Counted from the stretch's first letter, positions 32,817 through 42,805 are shown. The stretch: DNA of 64,000 nt from JABWAN01 sp041918175 (GCA_041918175.1 JAYRWE010000045.1:1-64000), one strand, 5' to 3'. The notes: generated from the sequence alone by a model not told the origin. Program-made: numbers and translations.

Positions 32817-33284
32817 ATGTCTGCCTCCCGCTTGCCGGAATCGTCTCCGAAAATTTTAGTTATCGAAGACGACTTCGATCATTTGGAATTGTTATCGTAT
32901 GCGCTGAATAAGTACGCGGTCACTTTGCGCCTCGCCCAATCGGGCTTGGCCGGGTGGAAAATTTTGCAAAGCGAGCGCATCGACCTTGTGATCCTCGATT
33001 ATTCCCTCCCCGATTTAGACGGCCTTGCGCTATTGAAAAGAATGCGCGCGTTTACACGCAATCACCCCGTCGTGATGCTCACCTCGCACACCGAGCATTG
33101 GCTCAAAGAAGAAGCTTGCCGCTCCGGCGTAAATTATCTGATTCAAAAAACCGCGGTGGGAAGTTTTCTCTCCCGGTTAGGCGAGATTGTCGCGCAAGAA
33201 TTGGGGTTGCGCAAGAGCGCCGCGCCGCCTTCGCTCATGGGCGTGCGCGATTTTGCCGCATATTTGCAGAGCGCGAGGAATTGA
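32817..33284 (+). CDS. stand-alone response regulator receiver protein
   Basis: The 155-residue protein has a CheY-like receiver domain (about 12-130: KILVIEDDFDHLELL). The phosphorylation aspartate lies in LVILDYSLPDLDGL and the switch lysine in LIQKTAVGSF. No DNA-binding or enzymatic output domain follows; the last 30 residues (SLMGVRDFAAYLQSARN) are a short tail. No histidine kinase is adjacent. An AGGAAAGAGAG region precedes ATG 32817. It may relay phosphate or bind a partner. Confidence 0.88.
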   Translation: MSASRLPESSPKILVIEDDFDHLELLSYALNKYAVTLRLAQSGLAGWKILQSERIDLVILDYSLPDLDGLALLKRMRAFTRNHPVVMLTSHTEHWLKEEACRSGVNYLIQKTAVGSFLSRLGEIVAQELGLRKSAAPPSLMGVRDFAAYLQSARN

Positions 33285-33450
33285 TGGCGTAACGAGGTCG
33301 AGTTTTGCAGAGAGCCATTTGTTGTTGCCCACAAAACTCGATCTCGCCCAAACTCAGCTTCAAGAAAAAAAACAGCGAAAATCTCTCCTTCAGAAGAAAT
33401 CTTTTTACTCGCCGGCGATACTGCCCAGTGCTTAAAAAGGTTTCTTGTGC

Positions 33451-34959
33451 TTATGCCTCAAGCAAGGCCGGCGTGGCCTCTTTGTGCGGGCGATGTGTCG
33501 ACACGCGCAAAGCAACAATGAGCGCAAACACGGAGGCCAAAATACATGCGTGAAAAACCGTGCGCATCGCTTGCGCTAGCCCTTGTTGTAAATGTGCGAG
33601 CATCTCGGGTGAAATTTGCGTGCGCATTTCGCGCAGCAAGAGCGAACGAATTTCCGTGATCGCGCCGGAGGGGTTTTGCGGAAAAACGTCGCGCAGCAAA
33701 TTTCCCAAGCGCAACGCGAGCACCGCGCCGAGTATGCTGGTGCCGCACGCGGCGCCCAAAGCGCGCGAGAAGATCGTCGAAGCGCTGGCCACGCCGAGTT
33801 CCTCAGCGCTCACATTGTTTTGCACCGACACCGTAATCGCCGTGGTGACCATGCCCATTCCAAAACCGGCGAGACCGCATCCCACGGCAACGGCAAACAA
33901 AGTCGAATCCACGCCGAGGGTGCTGAGAAGAACATTGCCGCCAATCATGAGCACGGCGCCGAGCACAGCAAGGTTCCGATAACCCAAACGATTCACCATA
34001 TGCCCGGAAGTTATGCTGCCGCTGGCCCATCCAAAGCTAAACGGTAAGAGCACAAGTCCGGCCTCGGTTGCGGGACGGAGCAATACGCCTTGTACAAAAA
34101 GCGGCGCGAATATGATTAACCCAAATGCTCCAATGCCCGTGCTGAACGTCGCTAAATTTGCCGCGGCAATTTCCTTGCGCCGAAACAATGCAAAAGGCAA
34201 AATCGGCGCGACCGCTTTCTGTTCGACATTGAGCAAGATCATGAGCAATACTGCCAGTGTTAGTAGACCGGCAACCTGCCACGGCAATTGCAATTGATCA
34301 TAGTTGGTGATGAGATATAGCAATCCCGTAACCGTCATTGCGAGCACTGCTGCGCCGAGATAATCTATTTGCGGGCGTTCTCTTTTGCGCTCGGGTTCAT
34401 GCAGATAGCGCCCGATAAATGCGAGAGCGAGTAAGCCCAGAGGCAAGTTTAAATAGAAAGTCCAACGCCAAGAAAAGTGTTCGACGACGTAGCCGCCCAG
34501 CACCGGGCCGATAATGCTTGCGATGGCCCAAAGCGAGCTGAGCATGCCCTGGACTTTGCCGCGTTGGTGCGGCGGATAAATGACCGCAGTTAGCCCCAAC
34601 GAGACAGAGAACATGGTGCCCGCAGCAAGCCCTTGCACAATGCGCGCGAGAATGAGCCATATCATATTCGGCGCGAAGCCGCAAAACATCGAAGCCAATA
34701 GAAATACGGAAATGCTAAACAGGTAAATTCGCTTGCGGCTGAATTGATCGGAGAGCTTGCCCGCAATGGGTGTGGCAATCGTACTTGCCATGAGATAAGC
34801 GGAGAACACCCAGCTATACCAACGCATACCGCCGAGCGCGGCGACAATCGTGGGCATGGCCGTGCTGATGATGGTGTTATCCATTGCGGCAAGGGAGACT
34901 TGCAGAAAAATGGCGAGCGTTACCAAGCGCGTGCTGCGTTTGTATAAATCAATGCTCAC
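33451..34959 (-). CDS. MFS multidrug efflux transporter, DHA2 (14-TM) family
   Basis: The 502-residue protein has 14 predicted membrane segments. The N-terminal motif LAAMDNTIISTAMPTI is characteristic of DHA2 drug:H+ antiporters, and motif A is GKLSDQFSRKRIY. It should export hydrophobic compounds. The start is GTG, 11 bases inside the end of the upstream flippase-like gene, so the two are co-transcribed. No TetR- or MarR-type regulator gene is adjacent. Confidence 0.9.
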   Translation of the reverse strand: MSIDLYKRSTRLVTLAIFLQVSLAAMDNTIISTAMPTIVAALGGMRWYSWVFSAYLMASTIATPIAGKLSDQFSRKRIYLFSISVFLLASMFCGFAPNMIWLILARIVQGLAAGTMFSVSLGLTAVIYPPHQRGKVQGMLSSLWAIASIIGPVLGGYVVEHFSWRWTFYLNLPLGLLALAFIGRYLHEPERKRERPQIDYLGAAVLAMTVTGLLYLITNYDQLQLPWQVAGLLTLAVLLMILLNVEQKAVAPILPFALFRRKEIAAANLATFSTGIGAFGLIIFAPLFVQGVLLRPATEAGLVLLPFSFGWASGSITSGHMVNRLGYRNLAVLGAVLMIGGNVLLSTLGVDSTLFAVAVGCGLAGFGMGMVTTAITVSVQNNVSAEELGVASASTIFSRALGAACGTSILGAVLALRLGNLLRDVFPQNPSGAITEIRSLLLREMRTQISPEMLAHLQQGLAQAMRTVFHACILASVFALIVALRVSTHRPHKEATPALLEA

Positions 34960-35989
34960 GGGTAGAATCGAGAGGTGTAGAAGGTGAAGTCGGGAGGTAT
35001 TGGTCTGCGGCCGGCTCGTGTTTGGCTTCGCTCAGTTTGATCTCTTGTTTATAGTAGTAGTAAAGCCCGACGAGCGTGACCGGAATAAAATTGGCAAGGT
35101 GTAGGATAATTGCAAAACCGAGGGACTCGCTTTGCGGTACATTGAATAGGACTAGCGCTTGTTGACAGATCCAATGAAACGAGCCGACAAATCCGGGTGC
35201 GGCGGGAACCATCATACCGAGGCTGACCATGACGAGCACAACGAAGCTTGCGCCTAGCGGCATGGCAAACCGTTGATTGAAGCCGAACGCCTCGAGCGTG
35301 AAATAAATAATCACGGCATAGAACAGCCAAATCACCACCGATTGCCAAAGGATTGACCAGTAGTGCTCGGATTTTTTGAAAATAGTGAAGCCGTCTAAAA
35401 ACGAGTGTAAAAGTTTGTGCACCAAGTCGCGCACGCGTTGGGGAAAAGGCTTCATGAAAAAATCGACGATCCGGAGCGTGTCGTGGGTGCGCAGCATGAG
35501 AAAAATGATAAATAATGTACAACCGAGCGTGCCGAAGAAAATCACGAGCGCGCCTTTTTCAATCCAAGTCGGATAATTATGAAAGATGATGGAAAAGGCG
35601 AGCAGGAGCAAGAGCGAGAGTACGTCGATGAGACGTTCAACAAAGATGGTGGCAAAAGTCGCCATGCGTGAAACGCCGGTGGCTTTGCCGAGTGCATAGG
35701 GCCGTAGAATTTCGCCGAGGCGCAGCGGGAAAACATTGTTGGCGTAATAGCCGATCATCACAGAGGAAAACAGCGTGGGCGTATCGATTTTTTTGATTGG
35801 CGCCATGAAATAGCCCCAACGCACGGCGCGCAACCAATGACTGACGAACATGAATGCAATGCCGGGGAGTAGCAACCAGTAATTGGCTTGGCGCAAAGAG
35901 GTCAGCATTAAATTGTAATCAATACCACGAAAGGCGAGATAGATGAAAACACTGCTGATGATGAGGCTGAGGAAAAGTTTAAGACGCAT
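34949..35989 (-). CDS. UPF0104/lysylphosphatidylglycerol synthase TM-type flippase-like protein
   Basis: This 346-residue integral membrane protein of the UPF0104/AglD/YbhN family has about seven to eight hydrophobic segments. Family motifs are RWGYFMAPI, YYANNVFPLRLGEILRPY (asparagine and arginine inside the membrane region) and VPAAPGFVGSFHW. These proteins move or modify lipid-linked molecules, but the substrate here is not known. It overlaps the MFS gene by 11 bases. Confidence 0.88.
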   Translation of the reverse strand: MRLKLFLSLIISSVFIYLAFRGIDYNLMLTSLRQANYWLLLPGIAFMFVSHWLRAVRWGYFMAPIKKIDTPTLFSSVMIGYYANNVFPLRLGEILRPYALGKATGVSRMATFATIFVERLIDVLSLLLLLAFSIIFHNYPTWIEKGALVIFFGTLGCTLFIIFLMLRTHDTLRIVDFFMKPFPQRVRDLVHKLLHSFLDGFTIFKKSEHYWSILWQSVVIWLFYAVIIYFTLEAFGFNQRFAMPLGASFVVLVMVSLGMMVPAAPGFVGSFHWICQQALVLFNVPQSESLGFAIILHLANFIPVTLVGLYYYYKQEIKLSEAKHEPAADQYLPTSPSTPLDSTREH

Positions 35990-36036
35990 GCGGACGACGA
36001 ACTAGGATTGAAAGTGAATTTTGTGAAAAAGAAAAA

Positions 36037-36085
36037 GCCCTACCCATCTTCACAGCGGCAAATTTTCATTGAAGAGAGGTAGGGC
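36037..36085 (-). terminator. terminator of the HMA-domain gene
   Basis: GCCCTACC and GGTAGGGC form the outer stem, TCTTCA and TGAAGA an inner one. On the minus strand a T-rich run (from the A-rich 36025-36036) follows. It lies 25 bases after the HMA gene stop. Confidence 0.75.
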
Positions 36086-36109
36086 CTCGAATGCAATGAG
36101 CGCGAGCGA

Positions 36110-36493
36110 TTAGGTGTCCGAACCTTTGGTTGGCGGGGCGCAACAATCCATGTCTGCGTTTTTTTCGGCGTCACATTTTTTTTGCCCGGCCGGCAGCATT
36201 GGCGCGGCAAAGTTCGCAGTGCTAAATCCAAGTTTGGAAATTTCGCTTTCCATGGCCGCGGTGGTGATCAGTGTCGGGTCGAATTGTACTGAGGCGTGTT
36301 TCTTTTCATAGCTCACCTCGGCGAAGGTTACGCCTTCGAGATTTTGCAGCATTTCTGCAATGTGGCTGGCGCAAGACGCGCATGTCATGCCTTCGATGGC
36401 GATGGTAGCGCTGTTCGAATCTGCAGCACGAAAAAAGAACATAAACGCGACAACGCCAATTACGGCAACGATTCCAACCAGAGATTTTTTCAT
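36110..36493 (-). CDS. membrane-anchored heavy-metal-associated (HMA) domain protein
   Basis: The 127-residue protein starts with one membrane anchor or uncleaved signal (about 5-22) and a short linker. An HMA domain follows (about 29-95) with the metal site GMTCASC (C38 and C41). A C-terminal tail contains further cysteines (KKCDAEKNADMDCCAPP). It should bind copper, mercury or a similar soft metal outside the cytoplasm. It may be a periplasmic metal chaperone, since no P-type ATPase is near. The extra C-terminal cysteine cluster is unusual. Confidence 0.85.
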   Translation of the reverse strand: MKKSLVGIVAVIGVVAFMFFFRAADSNSATIAIEGMTCASCASHIAEMLQNLEGVTFAEVSYEKKHASVQFDPTLITTAAMESEISKLGFSTANFAAPMLPAGQKKCDAEKNADMDCCAPPTKGSDT

Positions 36494-36659
36494 AACACGC
36501 TCATCAAAGTTAGTTTGACTGCAAAAAGTTGCGGCGAATATAAGCCTTCATCGTACGATTGTCAATCGGATTTTCGCTTGACTTTACGCGGGTGCAAAGA
36601 TATTTTGCCGTTGTTTCATCAACACGAAACAACACCCTTTTCCGGTTAAGGAGCCTTTG

Positions 36660-37109
36660 ATGCGAATAAATCAAGCATTGCCTGCTTGGCGAGCGTGCCT
36701 CGGTCTGTTTCTGGGGTTATTTCTCAGCGCCTGCGGCGTGAGTAATGATCCCGAGGAAGTAGCCGAAGCGTTTTGCCATCGTTATTTTGTCGAAATGAAT
36801 CAAAGCCATGCGTTGGAATTGGCGAGCGGATTGGCCGCGGAGAAATTGCGTCAAGAGATCGACCTACTCAAAGGAGCAGCGCGTGCATTTGAAGGTGGTG
36901 AAAATGAGTTTCATCGTCTTAAGCCATACACGGATTACAAGCTGATCAATCGTACGGACAACGGCGAGGCCAACGTGATGTTCATTTATCAAATCAAAAT
37001 CGAAGCGCGGCAAGACACGACCACGATGCGCCGTGAGCTTGTGCTCAATACCGTGCGCGCAGCAGATGGTCGTTGGACGGTGAGCAATTTCGATCTCCCC
37101 ACGCGGTGA
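36660..37109 (+). CDS. small lipoprotein, NTF2-like/DUF4878-like
   Basis: The 149-residue product has a lipobox FLSAC (Cys near residue 24) and a compact domain with VAEAFCHRYFVEMNQSHALELAS, then YDYKLINRTDNGEANVMF-like strands and a closing GRWTVSNFDLP. This resembles the small alpha-beta cone proteins of the NTF2/DUF4878 kind, which bind small ligands or act as subunits. AAGGAG precedes ATG 36660. No partner gene is evident; a terminator lies 75 bases after its stop. Confidence 0.7.
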   Translation: MRINQALPAWRACLGLFLGLFLSACGVSNDPEEVAEAFCHRYFVEMNQSHALELASGLAAEKLRQEIDLLKGAARAFEGGENEFHRLKPYTDYKLINRTDNGEANVMFIYQIKIEARQDTTTMRRELVLNTVRAADGRWTVSNFDLPTR

Positions 37110-37183
37110 AAGCGCGAAAACTTGCCTAAGCTTGAAAAGTTTAGGTAGGTTTTGTTTCCGGCCCGTCCGGTTGAGAAAATAAA

Positions 37184-37214
37184 AAAAACGCCGTGCAAAC
37201 GTCACGGCGTTTTT
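37184..37214. terminator. strong rho-independent terminator
   Basis: AAAAACGCCGTG and CACGGCGTTTTT form a 12-bp stem with a 7-base loop, flanked by A and T runs. It ends the lipoprotein transcript before the Oar-like receptor gene. Confidence 0.92.
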
Positions 37215-37357
37215 ATTTTAACCAGACGCGTAGAATTATTCCGACTCAAACCGAAGCGCGGTAAGAATGCGCTTGACAATGTGAATAGCTCTCGGCAAAT
37301 TATTCGCCATCCAAATCACTCGTTGTCTTATTCATTCAACGGAGCAAGGAGGATACA

Positions 37358-40300
37358 ATGCAATTGGTTTTGTCAAATCACATGATGCGTGCGCTTACAC
37401 TGGCCGGTTTCGTGCTTGTCGTGTTCACGTCCGGCTTGTTCGCGCAAGGTGTCACCACCGGCGCGATGAACGGCCTCGTGACCGACAGCAAAGGCGGGCC
37501 GTTGCCCGGCGCCAATGTCGTGGCCGTGCATCAACCGACGGGCACGAAGTATGGCACCGCTGTGCGCAACGGCGGCGCGTTCAATCTTCCCAACATGAAG
37601 ATTGGCGGGCCTTATACCGTCACCGTCAGTTACGTCGGCTACAAAACGCAAACGCAGGAGAATATCTTTCTCGGTTTGGGTCAAAACCTGCGCCTCGATT
37701 TCACGCTGGCGGAAGAAACGCTCACCACGGGCGTGATTGAAGTAACCGCAGAACAAGATGCGGTGCTCAATGGCGGCCGCACTGGTGCCGCGACCTACAT
37801 CACGACGGCGCAAGTGGCGGAATTGCCTTCGGTGAAACGCAGCACACGCGATCTTTCGCGTCTCGATCCACGCAGCGACGGCAACTTCAGCTTCGGCGGT
37901 AGAAACTGGTTGTACAACAATATCTCGCTCGACGGCTCGTATTTCAACAATCCGTTCGGCCTCGACGACCCCGCGCCCGGCGGCCAAACCGGAGCGGAGC
38001 CGGTGCCTTTCGATGCCGTCGCGCAAGTGCAAGTTTCCGTCGCGCCGTTTGACGTGCGTCAAGGCGGTTTCACCGGCGCAGGCATCAACACCGTGACAAA
38101 GAGTGGCACGAATCAATTGCAATTTTCCGCGTATAGCTTTTTGCGCAATGAAAGTTTGCTCGGCAATAGCGTGCGCGGGCAGGACGTGATTGCCGATCCC
38201 AGCCTCTCCTTCAATCAATCCGGCATTACGGTGAGCGGCCCGTTGGCAAAAGACAAACTGTTCTTCTTCATCAATGCCGAGCTTGAGCGCCGCGATGATC
38301 CCGGTTCAAACTTTGTCGCCGATCGCGACGGCAATGTGCAATTCGGGGAATCGCGCGTGCGCGCCTCGGTGATGGATCAGATTCGTAGCCGCATGCAACA
38401 AGTTTATGGCTATGATACCGGTCCGTACGAAGGCTACATTCACGAAACCAACAACGAGAAGCTGCTCGTGAAGTTGGATTGGAACATCAACGACAAAAAC
38501 AAGCTGGCGTTTCGTTATAACCTTCTCGACGCGCGCCGCGATTTGCCGCCGCATCCGTTTGTGCTCAGCGTCAACAACACCGGTCGCGGCCCCAATTCCA
38601 GCAGTTTGCCGTTTCAAAACGCGGGCTATCAAATCAACAACGATCTGCACTCGTTCGCGCTCGAACTCAATAGCCAAGGCAGCAAGTTTGCGAATCGTTT
38701 CTTTGCGAGCTATAATCGCTTCCGCGATTTTCGCGCGCCCTTTAGCGATCCCTTTCCCACTATCGACATCGGTGAAAACGGCGTGACCTATACCACGCTC
38801 GGGCACGAGCCGTTTTCGATTAACAATGTTCTCGATCAAGACGTGTTTCAACTCACCAACAACTTCAGCATCTTCTCCGGCAAACACGTCTACACGCTCG
38901 GCGCGACGTACGAAAGCTATTCCTTTTTCAACTCGTTCAATATCTTTCGCCATGGCGTGTTCTTTCTGCCGTACTTCGTCGATTTTCAAGGCGACGGCAT
39001 TCCCGAAGGCAGCACATTTTTCACGCTACAAGATTTCTTGAATGCCACCAGCGGTGCGACTCCCATCAAATTTCGTGAGATGGTCGGTAAAGGCCCGTTC
39101 AAAGGCGAGACCATCGACGTCGGCCAGTTATCGTTTTATGCGCAAGATGAATTTCTCATGTCGAAAAAATTCAGCCTGACCTATGGCTTGCGCGTCGATG
39201 TGCCGATTTATTCCACCGATCTCGTGGACAATCCTTTCTCGCGCGGTTTGAATGCGCTGGATGAAAACGATCAAAAAGAAACGGTCGATCAAAGCAAGTT
39301 GCCCGACGCCAAGTTCATGTTCTCTCCGCGCGTCGGTTTCAACTGGGATGTGAATGGCGACCGCTCCCTGCAAGTGCGCGGCGGCACCGGCATCTTCACC
39401 GGCCGCGTGCCCTTCGTATGGATCGGCAACAATGTTTCGAATCCCGGAGCAAATCCGAATCTCTATCCCGCCATCAGTGCGGATCAAAACAAAACTTCGG
39501 ATGACGCGATTCTGCAGCAGTCATTCGATCTCAACGCCATGGTTTCGGATTTCAAATGGCCGCAAGTGTGGACGAGCAATCTCGCGCTCGATAAAAAGAT
39601 TTTTTGGGATATGCTCGGCACCTTGGAATTTATTTACGGCAAAGATCTCAACTCCGTGTTTGTGCGCAATGCCGATCTCGTGAAACCCGTGCGCACGTTG
39701 CGCGACGGTCGGCCCTATTTCGGCGGCGCGGGCAACAACGAGTTGAATGCCGATGGCGGCGCGGGCATTTACGTGATCGACAACACGGATGAAGGCTACA
39801 ACTTCAACCTCACGGCGCAATTGCGCAAAAACTTTGAGAGCGGACTCAGCTCCAGCTTGGCGTATACTTTCACGCAAGCGAAGAACAATTTGAAGTCCAC
39901 GGAAATTGCGAGCGTGTTGTGGCAAAACCAACCCGTGCAAGGCGATCCCAATAAGCCGGAGTTGAGCTTCTCGGAATTTGGGAATCGGCATCGCATCGTG
40001 GGCGGCGCGACGTATAAGAAAACGTGGTCGAACAGTTTAGCCACGCATTTTGGTTTGTTCCTCGAAGTCGCCGACGGCAATCGTTTCGCGGGCGCGGGCG
40101 GCAATCGTTATTCGTTCATTTATGCGGGTGACGTGAACGGCGACGGGCAAGGCGGCAACGATCTCATCTACATTCCGCGCAACGCCGCGGATGCGAATGA
40201 GATCATCTTTAAAGACATCACCGGCGGTAGAACTGCGGCGCAACAAGCGCAAGCGTTCGAAGCTTTTATTCAACAAGACAAGTACCTCAGCTCGCATCGC

Positions 40301-40633
40301 GGGCAAATTGCCGAACGTTTCGGCGCCGTGAATCCATGGTTCAGCAATATCGATCTGCGAATATTGCAAGACTTCTCGATCAATTCCGGCGGCAAGAAGC
40401 ACACGTTCCAATTGAACTTCGACATTTTGAATGTCGGCAATTTGATCAGCTCTGATTGGGGCGTGCGCAAAGCCGCAAGCCCGGCTGCCACTTCGCCGCT
40501 GCAACTCGTCGAGTTCAATCAAGCCGGCGCGCCGGTGTTCAACTTCATCGGCCCGAGCGAAACTTACATCGACGATCCCAGTCTGTTTTCGCGCTGGCAA
40601 GCGCAAATCGGTTTGCGCTACTTCTTCAATTAA
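37358..40633 (+). CDS. Oar-like TonB-dependent outer-membrane receptor
   Basis: The 1091-residue protein has a signal peptide (ending GLFAQ) and a carboxypeptidase regulatory-like domain (about 33-112: GLVTDSKGGPLPGANVVAV ... YTVTVSYVGYKT). A plug domain (about 120-240) and a long barrel ending ARWQAQIGLRYFFN-like follow (the last residues read SRWQAQIGLRYFFN). This architecture is that of Oar/SusC-like TonB receptors without a SusD partner. It probably imports a large ligand or has an adhesion role. The ATG at 37358 has an excellent AAGGAGG site, suggesting high expression. Terminators bracket the gene, so it is a single transcription unit. Confidence 0.92.
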   Translation: MQLVLSNHMMRALTLAGFVLVVFTSGLFAQGVTTGAMNGLVTDSKGGPLPGANVVAVHQPTGTKYGTAVRNGGAFNLPNMKIGGPYTVTVSYVGYKTQTQENIFLGLGQNLRLDFTLAEETLTTGVIEVTAEQDAVLNGGRTGAATYITTAQVAELPSVKRSTRDLSRLDPRSDGNFSFGGRNWLYNNISLDGSYFNNPFGLDDPAPGGQTGAEPVPFDAVAQVQVSVAPFDVRQGGFTGAGINTVTKSGTNQLQFSAYSFLRNESLLGNSVRGQDVIADPSLSFNQSGITVSGPLAKDKLFFFINAELERRDDPGSNFVADRDGNVQFGESRVRASVMDQIRSRMQQVYGYDTGPYEGYIHETNNEKLLVKLDWNINDKNKLAFRYNLLDARRDLPPHPFVLSVNNTGRGPNSSSLPFQNAGYQINNDLHSFALELNSQGSKFANRFFASYNRFRDFRAPFSDPFPTIDIGENGVTYTTLGHEPFSINNVLDQDVFQLTNNFSIFSGKHVYTLGATYESYSFFNSFNIFRHGVFFLPYFVDFQGDGIPEGSTFFTLQDFLNATSGATPIKFREMVGKGPFKGETIDVGQLSFYAQDEFLMSKKFSLTYGLRVDVPIYSTDLVDNPFSRGLNALDENDQKETVDQSKLPDAKFMFSPRVGFNWDVNGDRSLQVRGGTGIFTGRVPFVWIGNNVSNPGANPNLYPAISADQNKTSDDAILQQSFDLNAMVSDFKWPQVWTSNLALDKKIFWDMLGTLEFIYGKDLNSVFVRNADLVKPVRTLRDGRPYFGGAGNNELNADGGAGIYVIDNTDEGYNFNLTAQLRKNFESGLSSSLAYTFTQAKNNLKSTEIASVLWQNQPVQGDPNKPELSFSEFGNRHRIVGGATYKKTWSNSLATHFGLFLEVADGNRFAGAGGNRYSFIYAGDVNGDGQGGNDLIYIPRNAADANEIIFKDITGGRTAAQQAQAFEAFIQQDKYLSSHRGQIAERFGAVNPWFSNIDLRILQDFSINSGGKKHTFQLNFDILNVGNLISSDWGVRKAASPAATSPLQLVEFNQAGAPVFNFIGPSETYIDDPSLFSRWQAQIGLRYFFN

Positions 40634-40660
40634 ACCAAAAGCTTTTTGGTTAAATAAAAA

Positions 40661-40692
40661 AACGCCCCGGCGAATCAAATCGGCGGGGCGTT
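40661..40692. terminator. rho-independent terminator between the Oar-like gene and zwf
   Basis: AACGCCCCG and CGGGGCGTT make the stem, with A-rich and T-rich flanks. It can act for both converging genes. Confidence 0.88.
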
Positions 40693-40783
40693 TTTATTTA
40701 ACAAGGAAATGATCGAATAAGATTTCTTGGCGTTTTGGTTGAAGGGCAGTGGACGCCCAAGGCGGCACTGCAAAATCTTATTT

Positions 40784-42253
40784 TCACTCTTTCGTGCTTC
40801 CGCAGCCATGCACCCAGTGGCGCTCGTCGCGGCCGAGCAAAATTTCTGCGGCCCGCGGGCCCCATGAGTTCGGTTTGTAGCTTGCCATGGGCGGCGCGAA
40901 CTTGCCGGCCCAGCCGGAATGAATGCTATCAACCAACTTCCAGGCAAGCTCGATCTCGTCGCTGCGCGTGAAGAGCGAGGCGTCGCCGTTGAGCGCATCA
41001 AGCAGCAGGCGCTCATAGGCCTCGGGAATCGCGCCTTCGCCGAAAGATTCTGTGTAATGAAAATCCATGTCCACCGGCTGCACTTGCATGCCTTTGTCCG
41101 GCACCTTCGTGGTGAAGAGCAAGTGAAAACCTTCGTGTGGCTGCACGCATATGCTCAAGCGATTCGTGAACATGCTGTCTTGCTCGTTTTGCAATTTGAA
41201 AAGCTGCTGCGGCGGTTGCCGAAATTGAATCGTAATCTCCGAAGTTTTTTCCGGCAAAAATTTTCCGGAGCGCAAATAAAACGGCACGCCTTGCCAGCGC
41301 CAATTATCGACGAACAACTTGAGCGCGGCATACGTCGGCGTCGCGGAAAATTGTTCGACGCCCGGCTCGTGCATATAGCCTTCATATTGCGCGCGCACGG
41401 TGTATTCCGCCACATCTTTCTCGCCGATGGGCCGCAGCGCGCTCAACACTTCGACTTTCTTGTTGCGCAGCGCATCGGCTTCATATTTGTGTGGCGGCTC
41501 CATCGCAATGAGCGTGAGCAATTGCAGAATGTGATTTTGAAACATGTCGCGCAGCACGCCGGCCTTGTCGTAATAACCCGCGCGATGCCCAACGCCCACG
41601 GTTTCCGAAACCGTGATCTGCACGTGATCGATGTAATTGCGATTCCACAACGGCTCGAAGATCGCGTTGGCAAAACGGAAGACCAAAATGTTTTGCACGG
41701 TCTCTTTGCCGAGGTAATGATCGATGCGATACACTTGATGCTCGCGAAACGCGCGATGCACGGTGCGATTCAACTCCATCGCGGAGGCGAGGTCGCTGCC
41801 GAACGGTTTCTCGATGATGATGCGGCGAAAGCCCGCGCCCTCTTCTTCTTGCGACATGTTGCTCTCGCCGAGCAGCGTTGCGCCGGTGGGATAAAACTCC
41901 GGCGCGGTGGAGAGATAATAAAGCCGGTTCGCGCCTTCGGGCGCAATGTTCGTGATTTTGTTTTCGAGTCCGGTATACGCCTCGGCTTTGGTCATATCGC
42001 CAGGTTGATAAAAAAGCATGGGCGCGAAGGCTTGCCACTTCTCGGCGTTAAATTCCTTGGGCGTGAACTGCTGCAAAGCTTCGCGCATTTTTTCGCGAAA
42101 GCTTTCGTCGCTAAACGGGCTGCGCGCCATGCCCACGATTTTCGTGTTCGCGGGCAAGCGGCCTTTGCGAAAGTTATTGAACAACGCGGGCACCAGCTTG
42201 CGTGCGGTCAAATCGCCGGAGGCGCCGAAGATGACAATTACGGTGTGCTTCAC
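40784..42253 (-). CDS. zwf: glucose-6-phosphate 1-dehydrogenase
   Basis: The 489-residue enzyme oxidises glucose 6-phosphate to 6-phosphogluconolactone, producing NADPH in the pentose phosphate pathway. It shows the nucleotide motif GASGDLT at 10-16, EKPFG at 148-152 and the active-site signature RIDHYLGKE at 176-184, with standard length. The start is GTG with a GAGGAG site nine bases upstream. The usual partners pgl and gnd are not adjacent. Its upstream region is duplicated (see the repeat at 42271-42777). Confidence 0.97.
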   Translation of the reverse strand: MKHTVIVIFGASGDLTARKLVPALFNNFRKGRLPANTKIVGMARSPFSDESFREKMREALQQFTPKEFNAEKWQAFAPMLFYQPGDMTKAEAYTGLENKITNIAPEGANRLYYLSTAPEFYPTGATLLGESNMSQEEEGAGFRRIIIEKPFGSDLASAMELNRTVHRAFREHQVYRIDHYLGKETVQNILVFRFANAIFEPLWNRNYIDHVQITVSETVGVGHRAGYYDKAGVLRDMFQNHILQLLTLIAMEPPHKYEADALRNKKVEVLSALRPIGEKDVAEYTVRAQYEGYMHEPGVEQFSATPTYAALKLFVDNWRWQGVPFYLRSGKFLPEKTSEITIQFRQPPQQLFKLQNEQDSMFTNRLSICVQPHEGFHLLFTTKVPDKGMQVQPVDMDFHYTESFGEGAIPEAYERLLLDALNGDASLFTRSDEIELAWKLVDSIHSGWAGKFAPPMASYKPNSWGPRAAEILLGRDERHWVHGCGSTKE

Positions 42254-42270
42254 GGATGCAATCTCCTCGA

Positions 42271-42777
42271 AAAAGGTTTGTCAAAATAAAAAAGCGCACA
42301 AAAGTCCTCGGTTGTACGCCAGAATGATATTCGTTGCGGCTTGGTTTGGAACTCCCCTTTCACTCTTGTTCCCAAACTCTGTTTGGGAACGCGCTTGCTT
42401 CGGAAACTCTGTTTCCATTCACTTCGAACAAATGCCATTTCGTTGGCTTTTGAATGCTTGTTGCCTCGCCGACGGATATTGAAACGGAGTTTCATTTGCA
42501 ATTGCGTTCCCAAACAGAGTTTGGGAACGAGTGGATCTTAACTCGGTTTCCATTCACTTCGAACAAATGCCACTCGTTAGCTCTTGAATGTTTGTTGCCT
42601 CGCCGACGGATATTGAAACGGAGTTTCATTTGCAATTGCGTTCCCAAACGGAGTTTGGGAACGAGAGAAAAGGTTTGTCAAAATAAAAAAGCGCACAAAA
42701 GTCCTCGGTTGTACGCCAGAGTGATATTCGTTGCGGATTGGTTGGAAACTCCCATCTCACTCTCGTTCCCAAACTCT
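42271..42777. repeat. tandemly duplicated segment upstream of zwf with GTTCCCAAAC palindromes
   Basis: A stretch of about 105 bases beginning AAAAGGTTTGTCAAAATAAA (42271) recurs at 42668. Between them, a unit of about 120 bases beginning TCCATTCACTTCGAACAAAT occurs at about 42413 and again at about 42551, differing at several sites. Each unit ends in GTTCCCAAACNGAGTTTGGG, a palindrome of the type CGTTCCCAAACTCTGTTTGG. The first duplicate includes the region directly upstream of the zwf start. No gene is supported in 42254-42919. Confidence 0.85.
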
Positions 42778-42805
42778 CAGCCTATGTGAAAACGCTTGAT
42801 TCACA

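Noticed and set aside
42360..42670. Possible CRISPR array because of repeated GTTCCCAAAC units
   Set aside because: Units are palindromic, few, about 120-140 bases apart and the sequence between them is itself repeated; there are no unique spacers or cas genes.
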